NCBI RefSeq assembly: GCF_000236165.1
Contig: NZ_CM001373.1
Location: 1,094,304 to 1,158,303, forward strand
From: Fluoribacter dumoffii NY 23
GTDB lineage: Bacteria > Pseudomonadota > Gammaproteobacteria > Legionellales > Legionellaceae
Direction of reading: 5' to 3'
DNA length: 64,000 bases
In this document: positions 54,110 to 61,811 of the stretch, in pieces
Layout: the number at the start of each line of letters is the position of its first letter
How positions within the stretch are numbered: position 1 is the first letter of the stretch
Program-made: the position numbers and the translations under genes
Notes under the pieces: model-generated
Seen by the model: only the letters and a program-made list of their open reading frames with translations
Database searches by the model: none
Told to the model about the DNA's origin: nothing

Positions 54110-55027
54110 ATGAATCAGGTACTATCGCGGTCAATTATAATTTATGCCGGATTGATTCTGGCATTATCTTGCCTAGTTTTTTCAATAAATCATTTCTTTT
54201 ATCAATATCCAGGTAATAATTTTTTTCCGGAAGGCATCCCATCATTAGTATTGACATTGATTCTTCTAAATCTTGGACTTAATCTTTATTTTCCTCAGGG
54301 AAGCAAGTACAGGTCGCTGGGGTTAGAACTGATTTATTTTTTTATTGTTATGAGTGTAATCGCAATTGCCACTAATGCCGTGCAATTAACTCCTTTTCCA
54401 ATAATTGACCGATATATTGTTGCTTTAGAAGAATATTTGGATATTCGCATGGAAAATATATTGGTTTGGACTCACCATCATCCCTACTTTCAATTTGTCC
54501 TTGCGCAAATTTACGATAGCCTACCTTACCAAATGAGTATTATTCCCTTGGTGGTTATTATCACCTGCAAGTTCCATCTGATTAGAGAGTATTATTTTTA
54601 TATGTTATCTACTGTTTTAATTGGGTTTACCGTTTATTATTTTTTTCCTACAACTGCTCCTGCAAGTGTGATTAATAGCCCTTTATTCTCACAAGAACAA
54701 ATAGATACTGGCTTGAAATTCTGGCAAATCCATCATTACATTAATCCAACCACTAATGAAGGTGGATTGATTGCGTTCCCCTCCTTCCATACAATCTGGG
54801 CCATCTTATGCGTAAACTTGCTTCGAGAATGGATTATTCCCTGCATCCTGTTACTGATTGTTAATATATTACTTATTGCATCCTGTGTTTTACTGGGATG
54901 GCATTATGTATCCGATATCTTAGGTGGTCTAATTATATTATTCATAAGTTATTGTCTCTTAAAGTACAGCGACCGGCACAATCGTCGTAAATCCTCTCAA
55001 ATTTTTCGTATTAACCCCGTAGGATAA
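54110..55027 (+). CDS. PAP2-family membrane phosphatase
   Basis: 305-aa integral membrane protein with about six helices and a PAP2-type active site: AFPSFHT (residues about 222-228), then GWHYVSDILGG with the second His and Asp. Family members dephosphorylate phosphatidic acid, undecaprenyl pyrophosphate or inositol lipids. The N-terminal half with extra helices resembles the inositolphosphotransferase/PAP2_3 branch. It starts 8 bp after the csrA-like gene, so both are on one transcript. Its 3' end overlaps the convergent L,D-transpeptidase gene by 31 bp. Confidence 0.82.
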   Translation: MNQVLSRSIIIYAGLILALSCLVFSINHFFYQYPGNNFFPEGIPSLVLTLILLNLGLNLYFPQGSKYRSLGLELIYFFIVMSVIAIATNAVQLTPFPIIDRYIVALEEYLDIRMENILVWTHHHPYFQFVLAQIYDSLPYQMSIIPLVVIITCKFHLIREYYFYMLSTVLIGFTVYYFFPTTAPASVINSPLFSQEQIDTGLKFWQIHHYINPTTNEGGLIAFPSFHTIWAILCVNLLREWIIPCILLLIVNILLIASCVLLGWHYVSDILGGLIILFISYCLLKYSDRHNRRKSSQIFRINPVG

Positions 55028-55902
55028 GCAAGCTCATTATGGATTATTTTATTGTTTTCGAGATTTGAAATATGTTGATTTTTCAATTGTTTATTGAGTA
55101 AGGAATGCAGTGTCTTGCCCCTTTGTTCGCTCAAAAGAGGATGAATTTGTATTACCCAAGCCCCATCCTTTCTTCCTATTTTTATAGGTTGGTTGATTAC
55201 CCGAACAGAAGTTCCTAGGGGAACCATACGATACAAGTACTCAATGTCATCAGGAAACATGCGAATACATCCTGCACTTACGCGCATCCCTATCCCATCA
55301 AGTTTGTTAGTTCCATGAATTAAATACGTTGGCCATCCTAGTCGCAAAGCATATTGCCCTAGTGGATTATAGGGCCCTGAAGGAAACTCATCAGGTAAAA
55401 AATCACCATTTTTCTCTGCTTCTGCGCGTAAATTACCGGTTGGGCGCCATTTGGGGTTTGCTACTTTCGCAACAACTTTTGTTACCCCCAAAGGAGTATT
55501 CCATCCTGACCTTCCGATGCCTACGGGGAAAGTAATTACAACGTTTTCATTTTGAGGGAAATAATACAAGCGATACTCAGCGAGATTAATTACAATCCCT
55601 TTTCTAGGCCCATCAGGCAAAATATATTGTCCAGGAATCACAAGCCGTGAATTTATGATGGACCGACTGGAATTGATTTGTGGATTTGCCCTGACAATTT
55701 CATTATATCCCACATCAAAACGCCGACCAACTTCATCAATCGTTTCATTAACTTCGGATAAGGTGTATTGAACATCCCCAACAACATCACCTGTTGGTGG
55801 CAAAACCAGAGTAGTTGCATTCGTACTGAATGCAATAAGAGCTTGTAAGAAAAACAAAATAAATAATCTTTTAGTTAAGATCACTTGCAATGAATTAGCC
55901 AT
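54997..55902 (-). CDS. L,D-transpeptidase (YkuD) with LysM-like domain
   Basis: 301 aa from the ATG at 55902; the longer frame starts inside the preceding terminator region. Signal peptide (RLFILFFLQALIAFSTNA), then a LysM-like module (YTLSEVNETIDEVGRRFDVGYNEIVRANPQI), then the YkuD catalytic domain with YLIHGTN and the nucleophile motif VSAGCIRMFPDDI. It makes 3-3 peptidoglycan crosslinks or attaches lipoproteins (ErfK/YbiS type). Convergent with the PAP2 gene. Confidence 0.92.
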   Translation of the reverse strand: MANSLQVILTKRLFILFFLQALIAFSTNATTLVLPPTGDVVGDVQYTLSEVNETIDEVGRRFDVGYNEIVRANPQINSSRSIINSRLVIPGQYILPDGPRKGIVINLAEYRLYYFPQNENVVITFPVGIGRSGWNTPLGVTKVVAKVANPKWRPTGNLRAEAEKNGDFLPDEFPSGPYNPLGQYALRLGWPTYLIHGTNKLDGIGMRVSAGCIRMFPDDIEYLYRMVPLGTSVRVINQPIKIGRKDGAWVIQIHPLLSEQRGKTLHSLLNKQLKNQHISNLENNKIIHNELAYPTGLIRKI

Positions 55903-55948
55903 AACTGTGTACTTTGAAACCCGGGTAAAGCAGGTAATTGAGATTTTG

Positions 55949-55986
55949 GATATGCCCGGATTAGGCTTCACTAATCCTGGCATATC
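55949..55986 (-). terminator. Long hairpin downstream of the fadBA-type pair
   Basis: GATATGCC-C-GGATTAG (55949-55964) pairs with CTAATCC-T-GGCATATC (55971-55986), 15 pairs with one mismatch and a 6-base loop, just after the fadB-like stop. Confidence 0.62.
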
Positions 55987-56002
55987 TAAATAAAAAATCA
56001 AA

Positions 56003-58021
56003 TCACAAGCTTTGGTCTACTTTAAAACGTTTACCGTACTTTGATTCAAGGGTCTTAAATAGATTTTCTAAATTATTAGTCCCAAAGTCCTTGGCATAAT
56101 TCATAGGCCCCCCACGAAATGGAGCAAATCCAGTAGCGAAAATCATGCCGGCATCAAGTAAATCGGCATCTGCAACAACACCTTCACGCAAACAGGCAGC
56201 TGCTTCATTAACCATTCTCAGGATTAACCGATCTGCAATATGAGGATCAATTGGTGTATTGGGCTGCTTCTTAATTGGCTTACCATTTTTATATTGATAA
56301 AGGCCTTGGCCTGTTTTACGGCCAAGCTTGCCTTCTTTAACCATATCACGAAGTTTTTGTGGAACCGTTCCTCCAAAATGAGCTGTAAGATTTTCGGCAA
56401 CTGCCAATCCAACATCAAGTCCTACTGTATCTGCCAGCTCGACAGGTCCCATGAACATACCAAAAGAAAGGGCTGCTTCATCAATAGTTTCAGCACTATA
56501 TCCCTCATCCAACAATTGCACACACTCCATGAGATAAGGCATTAACACCCGATTCACTAAAAATCCCGGACTGGACTTAACCGGCAATGGAAGTTTGCCA
56601 ATTTGATTGACAAAAGCACATGAATTAAGTTCAACCTTTTTGGAAGTCTTAGTACTGCTTACTATCTCTACTAAATCCATTTTAGCAACTGGGTTGAAGA
56701 AATGAATTCCAACCAGGCGACTAGGATTATTCATTACTGTACTTATTTCATCCAGGGGTATACTGGAAGTATTGGAAGCAATGATGGCATCTTTTTTCGC
56801 AAGCCGCTCAATTGTTTTCATTATTTCTTGTTTGACTGCAAGATTTTCGAAAACTGCTTCAATGATCACGTCAGCACGGGCAACCCCGTGACCTTCGGGA
56901 TCCGGAATTAGATTATCCATTGCGGCCTGGATCAGCCGAGGCTTGCGCAGTTTTTTCTTATATAGTGCATGAGCACGGCCAATTGCAGGAGCAATTTGGG
57001 TATAAGATTGATCTTGTAGCGTTACTTGCAGACCCCGGAGTGCACACCAGGCAGCAATATCCCCTCCCATTACCCCAGCACCAATAACATGTACATGGCG
57101 TGCCTTAAAATCACTTCCCTTTGCAAAACCTTTCAATCGCTCACGTAAAGAAAAAGCGCGAATTAAGTTCTTGGAGGTAATTCCAGTGGATATTAAATGT
57201 TCAACAGAATCGATTTCCTTCAAATAGGCTCTATCGCCCCTGCCTCCTTCTTTTTCCCATAGATCGATAATTGCATAAGGGGCTGGATAATGTTCTTTTC
57301 GATAGCGTTGAGCAACTTTGCGACGCATTAAAGATGCTAAAGGCTTGCGTAACCAGGCATTATTAGTTACCCCCTGGAAGAAGGAAGGTTTATGTCTCGG
57401 GGGTTTGTGCTTTATAAAATAAATAGCAGCTCGTTTTAACTGGCGGACAGGAACTACCTCATCAACCATGCCCAAGCCTTTTGCTTTTGCAGCAGGTACC
57501 GCGCTCCCGGTTAAAATGACTTCTGATAAAGCATTTAAACCACCAATTAATTGAGGTAACCGCACAGAGCCCCCCCAACCTGGATGTATACCCAGCATTA
57601 CCTCAGGCAAGCCAATTCGAGTATCTTTTTCATCACTAGCTACCCGGTAGGTACACGCCAGAGCCAATTCGTATCCGCCTCCCATGCAGAAACCATCAAT
57701 CATGGCAACGCTAGGAATTGTCAGATTCTCCAATCTGGAAAAAACTGCTTGCCCTTTTCGCAGAAAATCCACAGCCTGGGCAGGAGTTTCAAATTTTGAA
57801 AAGGCATTCACGTCAGCGCCGGCAATAAATCCTTTTTCTTTAGCCGAATAAACTATCAACCCTATCGCATTTTTATCTTGCGAAATCTCATGCAAAAGGC
57901 TGTTTAATTCATCCAATACTTCTTCATTGATACTGTTGACAGAAGTATCTTTTCTATCCAGACCCAGCCATAGAATATTATCATTGTCTCGTTGCAAGTC
58001 CCAATGTTTGTAATTATTCAT
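56003..58021 (-). CDS. Fatty-acid oxidation multifunctional enzyme, enoyl-CoA hydratase/3-hydroxyacyl-CoA dehydrogenase
   Basis: 672-aa FadB/FadJ-type fusion. The N-terminal crotonase domain has MIDGFCMGGGYELALACTYRVA (oxyanion hole) and GLPEVMLGIHPGWGG. The dehydrogenase domain starts near residue 312 with VIGAGVMGGDIAAWCALRG; NTSSIPLDEI and GIHFFNPVAKMDLVEIV follow. Length and motifs are nearer FadJ than FadB. It overlaps the thiolase gene by 8 bp. Together with the acyl-CoA ligase at 26 kb this gives a beta-oxidation route. Confidence 0.93.
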   Translation of the reverse strand: MNNYKHWDLQRDNDNILWLGLDRKDTSVNSINEEVLDELNSLLHEISQDKNAIGLIVYSAKEKGFIAGADVNAFSKFETPAQAVDFLRKGQAVFSRLENLTIPSVAMIDGFCMGGGYELALACTYRVASDEKDTRIGLPEVMLGIHPGWGGSVRLPQLIGGLNALSEVILTGSAVPAAKAKGLGMVDEVVPVRQLKRAAIYFIKHKPPRHKPSFFQGVTNNAWLRKPLASLMRRKVAQRYRKEHYPAPYAIIDLWEKEGGRGDRAYLKEIDSVEHLISTGITSKNLIRAFSLRERLKGFAKGSDFKARHVHVIGAGVMGGDIAAWCALRGLQVTLQDQSYTQIAPAIGRAHALYKKKLRKPRLIQAAMDNLIPDPEGHGVARADVIIEAVFENLAVKQEIMKTIERLAKKDAIIASNTSSIPLDEISTVMNNPSRLVGIHFFNPVAKMDLVEIVSSTKTSKKVELNSCAFVNQIGKLPLPVKSSPGFLVNRVLMPYLMECVQLLDEGYSAETIDEAALSFGMFMGPVELADTVGLDVGLAVAENLTAHFGGTVPQKLRDMVKEGKLGRKTGQGLYQYKNGKPIKKQPNTPIDPHIADRLILRMVNEAAACLREGVVADADLLDAGMIFATGFAPFRGGPMNYAKDFGTNNLENLFKTLESKYGKRFKVDQSL

Positions 58022-59333
58022 GTCCTTTCACCTCAGTAACTCGTTCAAGATACATAGCCCCGCCCTGTCCTCCACCAATACAGATGGAAGCCATACCTCG
58101 CGACTCATTTCTTTGTTCCAGTGATTTTAAAACGTGCAACACAATACGCGCACCACTCGCACCTATTGGATGGCCCGCTGCAATTGCCCCTCCATCACGA
58201 TTAAGTTTTTCCAGTGAAGGCCCCCCCATGGCTTTTTCCAAACCTAGATGAGTGCGACAATACTCTTCATCATTCCAAGCCGCGATACAACCTAAAACCT
58301 GTGCTGCAAATGCTTCATTGATTTCCCAGCAATCCATATCTTCAGGTTTTAATTTATGTCTTTGCAGGATGGGAGTGGCAGCATGAACAGGACCAAGTCC
58401 CATTTGGGTAGGATCCAGTGCAGACCATTGAGAATCTACGATTCGGCCAACCACTTTTAACCCATATTTTTTTACTGCTTCAGCACTTGCCAGTAATAAT
58501 AAACAAGCCCCATCAGTAATCTGTGAGCTATTACCTGCAGTAACCATACCGTATTTTTTATCGAAAAAGGGTTTTAATTTGCCCAGTTTTTCTATTGTTG
58601 TATCTTTGCGTAACCCGTCATCCTGAGGATAAACATGACTTTTATAATCTATAATGGGTGAAACCTCTGTCATTCTGTTTTCTTCATAGGCTTTTGCTAG
58701 CCTTAAATGGCTTTGATTAGCAAATGCATCCATTTGCTCACGAGTAATATTAAAACGATAAGCCACCTTTTCAGCAGTTTGTCCCATATTCATTCCAACA
58801 ATAGGATCAGTAAGTCCGCGCAGCAAGGCAATTACCGGAGCAAGGTAAGCAGGTCTGAATTGCGTAATCAAACCTAATTTTTGCCCCATACTTTTAGACC
58901 CATACCAATTGGCAAGCCAGGACGCCATTTTTTGATTGAATAATAAAGGAGCATGGCTCATAGAGTCGGTACCGCCCGCAAGAATCAGATTGCTCCGCCC
59001 ACTGGCAATTTGAATGGCGGCATTATCGATTGCCTGCATTCCGGAAGCGCAATTTCTCATTACTGTAAACGCAGGAACTTTATTACCGCATCCCAAGCGT
59101 AAGGAAACTACGCGTGCAATATTAGCCTCATCGGGGCTAGGCATTGCACATCCAATAATTACCTCATCCAATTCCGTTGGGGAAAAAGGCTGGCGATTTA
59201 ATAGGGTCATCCCTGCAGCTACCGCTAAATCCGATCCAGAAAAAGGACCTATTCCCTTGGCTTTGAGAAATGGTGTGCGATTTCCATCAACTACATATAC
59301 CTCTCGCCCATGCAAATTCGACTTCAGATTCAT
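58014..59333 (-). CDS. Acetyl-CoA C-acyltransferase (3-ketoacyl-CoA thiolase, FadI type)
   Basis: 439-aa thiolase. Catalytic cysteine in NCASGMQAIDNAA near residue 91, catalytic His in GGAIAAGHPIGASGAR, and second Cys in CIGGGQGGAM. Upstream partner of the hydratase/dehydrogenase gene (8-bp overlap), forming a beta-oxidation operon. The extra length compared with FadA (about 390 aa) fits the FadI subgroup. Confidence 0.93.
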   Translation of the reverse strand: MNLKSNLHGREVYVVDGNRTPFLKAKGIGPFSGSDLAVAAGMTLLNRQPFSPTELDEVIIGCAMPSPDEANIARVVSLRLGCGNKVPAFTVMRNCASGMQAIDNAAIQIASGRSNLILAGGTDSMSHAPLLFNQKMASWLANWYGSKSMGQKLGLITQFRPAYLAPVIALLRGLTDPIVGMNMGQTAEKVAYRFNITREQMDAFANQSHLRLAKAYEENRMTEVSPIIDYKSHVYPQDDGLRKDTTIEKLGKLKPFFDKKYGMVTAGNSSQITDGACLLLLASAEAVKKYGLKVVGRIVDSQWSALDPTQMGLGPVHAATPILQRHKLKPEDMDCWEINEAFAAQVLGCIAAWNDEEYCRTHLGLEKAMGGPSLEKLNRDGGAIAAGHPIGASGARIVLHVLKSLEQRNESRGMASICIGGGQGGAMYLERVTEVKGHE

Positions 59334-59678
59334 CGATCCTCCTTATTATTAATTGCGGTTACATCACTGCAACAATGTTTCGTTAAGAGTTAGCTTTCTC
59401 TTAATTTCTTGTAAATCAATAAGCACTTGTTTGCCTTTGAAATGACAAAAAAATCTAAAAATTCCCTCAACTTAATGATTGATAAAGAGTAGCAGTAATC
59501 ATGAAAATTTGGAATTTTTATAAGAAATTAAAATAAACTTATCAATCCAATTGATTGAAAATATAAATACTATCGTGATGTTCGAAGAATTTAAAATCAT
59601 ACTGAATAATTATAGATCATTTAAGAAAAGATAATCTTTTCTTTCCTCAGTATTCCGATCAATTATAAGGAATGGATA
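59334..59678. other. Intergenic region upstream of the thiolase gene and tRNAs
   Basis: About 345 AT-rich bp that should hold the minus-strand fad promoter on its left side. No ORF with a plausible start and no recognised operator or RNA was seen. Confidence 0.5.
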
Positions 59679-59706
59679 TTGACGGCATCAAAATACCTGA
59701 TATACT
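59679..59706 (+). promoter_or_regulatory. Sigma-70 promoter for the tRNA genes
   Basis: TTGACG (59679-59684), a 16-base spacer and TATACT (59701-59706), followed by a C-rich discriminator (CCCCACCC), the form expected of stringently controlled stable-RNA promoters. Confidence 0.8.
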
Positions 59707-59721
59707 CCCCACCCATTGATT

Positions 59722-59811
59722 GGAGAGATGGCCGAGTGGTCGAAGGCGCTCCCCTGCTAAGGGAGTATGGGAGAAATCCCATCGAGGGTTCGAATCCCTC
59801 TCTCTCCGCCA
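59722..59811 (+). tRNA. tRNA-Ser (GCT)
   Basis: 90 nt including encoded CCA. Acceptor arm GGAGAGA/TCTCTCC with discriminator G; anticodon stem CTCCC/GGGAG around CTGCTAA with anticodon GCT at 59756-59758; long serine-type variable arm; T-loop GGTTCGAATCC. Closely similar in layout to E. coli serV. Confidence 0.97.
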
Positions 59812-59817
59812 GTCAAC

Positions 59818-59894
59818 GCGCCCGTAGCTCAGTTGGATAGAGTATCTGGCTACGAACCAGGGGGTCGGAGGTTCGAATCCTTCCGGGCGCGCCA
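59818..59894 (+). tRNA. tRNA-Arg (ACG)
   Basis: 77 nt including encoded CCA. Acceptor GCGCCCG/CGGGCGC; D-loop AGCTCAGTTGGATAGAG; anticodon arm CTGGCTACGAACCAG with anticodon ACG (read as ICG after deamination); T-loop GGTTCGAATCC. Only 6 bp after tRNA-Ser, so cotranscribed; the serV-argV pair has the same order in E. coli. Confidence 0.97.
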
Positions 59895-60388
59895 TTCTTA
59901 ATAAAAATCACAAAAGCTAAAATCACTCCGAACTGGTAGCCAAGGCATCTGATGTCATTGGCCCGGAAGTGTAACTGGAGATTAAATCAATACAGACTAC
60001 CTGTACCTTAGCTTTTCTTTCTTTTAGGATACAATCTAAACACCAGCGTATAAAAGCTCGATACAAAATTGCTCGAACTACCTCCATCATTCGATTGACT
60101 CTTAGAAGACGGAGACTAGTTTTTTTGTATGTATAAGCAACGCAGCGGTTTGCATCCCTTGTCCAGTAAAATTATATTTACTGTCATGTTAACTTATTTT
60201 TCATAACCGCTTGAAGTACTGAAAAAAAAGGCCCCATCAGATTCGTATGATATTAAAAATATTCCTAACTTCCGTAACTCATAAAACTATTGTATGTTTT
60301 TTTACAAAAGTCGTGTATGAACTTCTGTAGCGGACTCTTTATATTTAACTTCATTATAGCCATTAGTTGAACTTTAAAAAAATTCACT
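59895..60388. other. Noncoding stretch downstream of the tRNA pair
   Basis: About 490 bp without a credible ORF. No second copy of the tRNA-Arg 3' end, integrase or terminal repeat was found. This is the border between the core genome and an accessory-looking segment. Confidence 0.5.
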
Positions 60389-61084
60389 TTACATTGACTT
60401 AGGTTCGTTTTTTACGTGAGGTGAGGGAGTCGGCTCAAAAATATTTTCATTATTTAATAGCAAATCTCTTTCTAGTAAGGTGTATTTAATAATAGCCTGA
60501 AAGGATAGCGTAAGTTTTAATTCTTTATTCATCCAGCCTAAATTAATACAAGCTTGGCGAGTTTGGCAATCATCATTTATAGCATGGGTTATTAAATGAA
60601 TCGTTTTTTCATTCGAATAAATATTGGTTTGGCCAAAAAAAACGTCTTTTTTATAAAAACGCGCATGCTCCTTCATCAAAAGTCGATTAAGTTGCTTTTC
60701 TAGATCTGAACGAAATGAATCGGCTAATTTTATGAATTGATGTTTAAGAGCTTGGAGTGTTGATGTATTATGAGGCTCAGCTTTTTGCAATACGTTAACT
60801 TTTAGATCAAGCCATAACTCCTGAACTATCTTCTCATTGTCAGTAAGATGAATATTGCTGGAATCAAGAGAGTTAAATCGATCCGAGTCTAGCTCATATT
60901 TTTCGTGAGGTTCGCCACTTAACAAAGGTATTAACTTGGAATAACACATGGTAAGAGCCATAAATGGTTGGCCAATTTGAGAAGTTATTGCAAATGCTAA
61001 GTTGTTGTTAAATAAATTTTTTGCGTATTCGAATAATAAATCGAACTCGCTTTGAGGATAATTTAATTCCGTTTTCTTAAACAT
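60389..61084 (-). CDS. Orphan protein of unknown function
   Basis: 231 aa from the ATG at 61084 (MFKKTELNYPQSEFDLL); an in-frame start ten codons upstream is possible. Helical, soluble and lysine/asparagine-rich, with no signal peptide or motif I recognise. It ends in a proline-rich polar tail (EPTPSPHVKNEPKSM). Flanked on both sides by about 500 bp of noncoding DNA, next to the YopJ-like gene. Such isolated low-GC genes beside tRNAs are often acquired and in Legionella are frequently secreted effectors; that is inference only. Confidence 0.6.
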   Translation of the reverse strand: MFKKTELNYPQSEFDLLFEYAKNLFNNNLAFAITSQIGQPFMALTMCYSKLIPLLSGEPHEKYELDSDRFNSLDSSNIHLTDNEKIVQELWLDLKVNVLQKAEPHNTSTLQALKHQFIKLADSFRSDLEKQLNRLLMKEHARFYKKDVFFGQTNIYSNEKTIHLITHAINDDCQTRQACINLGWMNKELKLTLSFQAIIKYTLLERDLLLNNENIFEPTPSPHVKNEPKSM

Positions 61085-61600
61085 AGAGTATTTCCGAAAA
61101 AATTTTATCAGCATTATAATATCTTAAATATTAATCCGCTAATAATTAGAAAATTAATGTTTCCTTTTTTTCATAGCTAAGGTAGTTTTTAGCTAAAACT
61201 TTGCAATCCATCCTATTTCTACAGCTTTTTTATTACGTCCTCAGTTTCAATTTTTTTAACAGCGTCCTTCACTTCCGCTTAATTTCTTGTTAGTAAGTGA
61301 GAAAGACGCACTCTTTAGATCCATGTCCTTGAATTGTTACTGGTACTCAAAGTCCCACGCTGAATTAAGGGAGGCCTAAATTCATAGCTTATGTGCAAGG
61401 GATAAGCTTATTTGATGTGTTAAAAGTACAATTTAATAAAACAATTCAATACAGGCCTCATTAGGTAGATGGTATTTTCTGGATAGCCTCTGAAGTCGGT
61501 TGACCGCTCTATTATTCCCCAACCTCGTAAGTAGCCAATTACTTTCCATTTTGGAAATAAGTGATTTCAAAACCACTATATTCTCAGGTTTTAATCAAAT
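61085..61600. other. Long AT-rich noncoding stretch upstream of the YopJ-like locus
   Basis: About 515 bp with stop codons in all frames at short intervals. No ORF, tRNA-like or repeat structure was recognised. The right end leads into the candidate promoter. Confidence 0.5.
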
Positions 61601-61604
61601 TGTC

Positions 61605-61610
61605 TATAAT
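61605..61610 (+). promoter_or_regulatory. Candidate -10 element of the YopJ-like locus
   Basis: A perfect TATAAT 35 bp upstream of the leader ORF start, with TG four bases before it. No good -35 hexamer at 16-18 bases, so an activator may be needed. Confidence 0.45.
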
Positions 61611-61644
61611 GTGATCATTGTATAAAGTAAAAAGGAAGAAGCAG

Positions 61645-61785
61645 ATGCGTTTTTTAAATGAAAAGCAACGAAACAAGCACCCACAAGTTCGTTTAACTCC
61701 AAAGGCCATTTGGAATAACTGTTTATTTCTGAATTACCAGACTGCAGAGAATCTTAATGAGCTTTCAGTCATAAAAATACCCTAG
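61645..61785 (+). pseudogene. Leader ORF, probable N-terminal piece of the YopJ-like gene
   Basis: 46-codon frame with an ATG and a strong site (AGGAAG at 61633-61638, six-base spacer). Its sequence MRFLNEKQRNKHPQVRLTP... ends at TAG in another frame from the large ORF. Adding one A to the A5 tract at 61773-61777 would continue it as ...ELSVIKNTLEKQQAWISK and into the large frame without a stop. The large frame itself is open from 61761 and lacks a good ribosome site at its first ATG. So this may be the true start of that gene, broken by a one-base deletion, a sequencing error or slippage. An independent small peptide is the alternative. Confidence 0.55.
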
Positions 61786-61811
61786 AGAAACAACAAGCAT
61801 GGATTTCAAAA

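Noticed and set aside
59659-59895. Minus-strand ORF of 78 aa with MARPEGFEPPTPWF and RRERDSNPRW
   Set aside because: It is the antisense of the two tRNA genes, a well-known spurious ORF pattern across databases.
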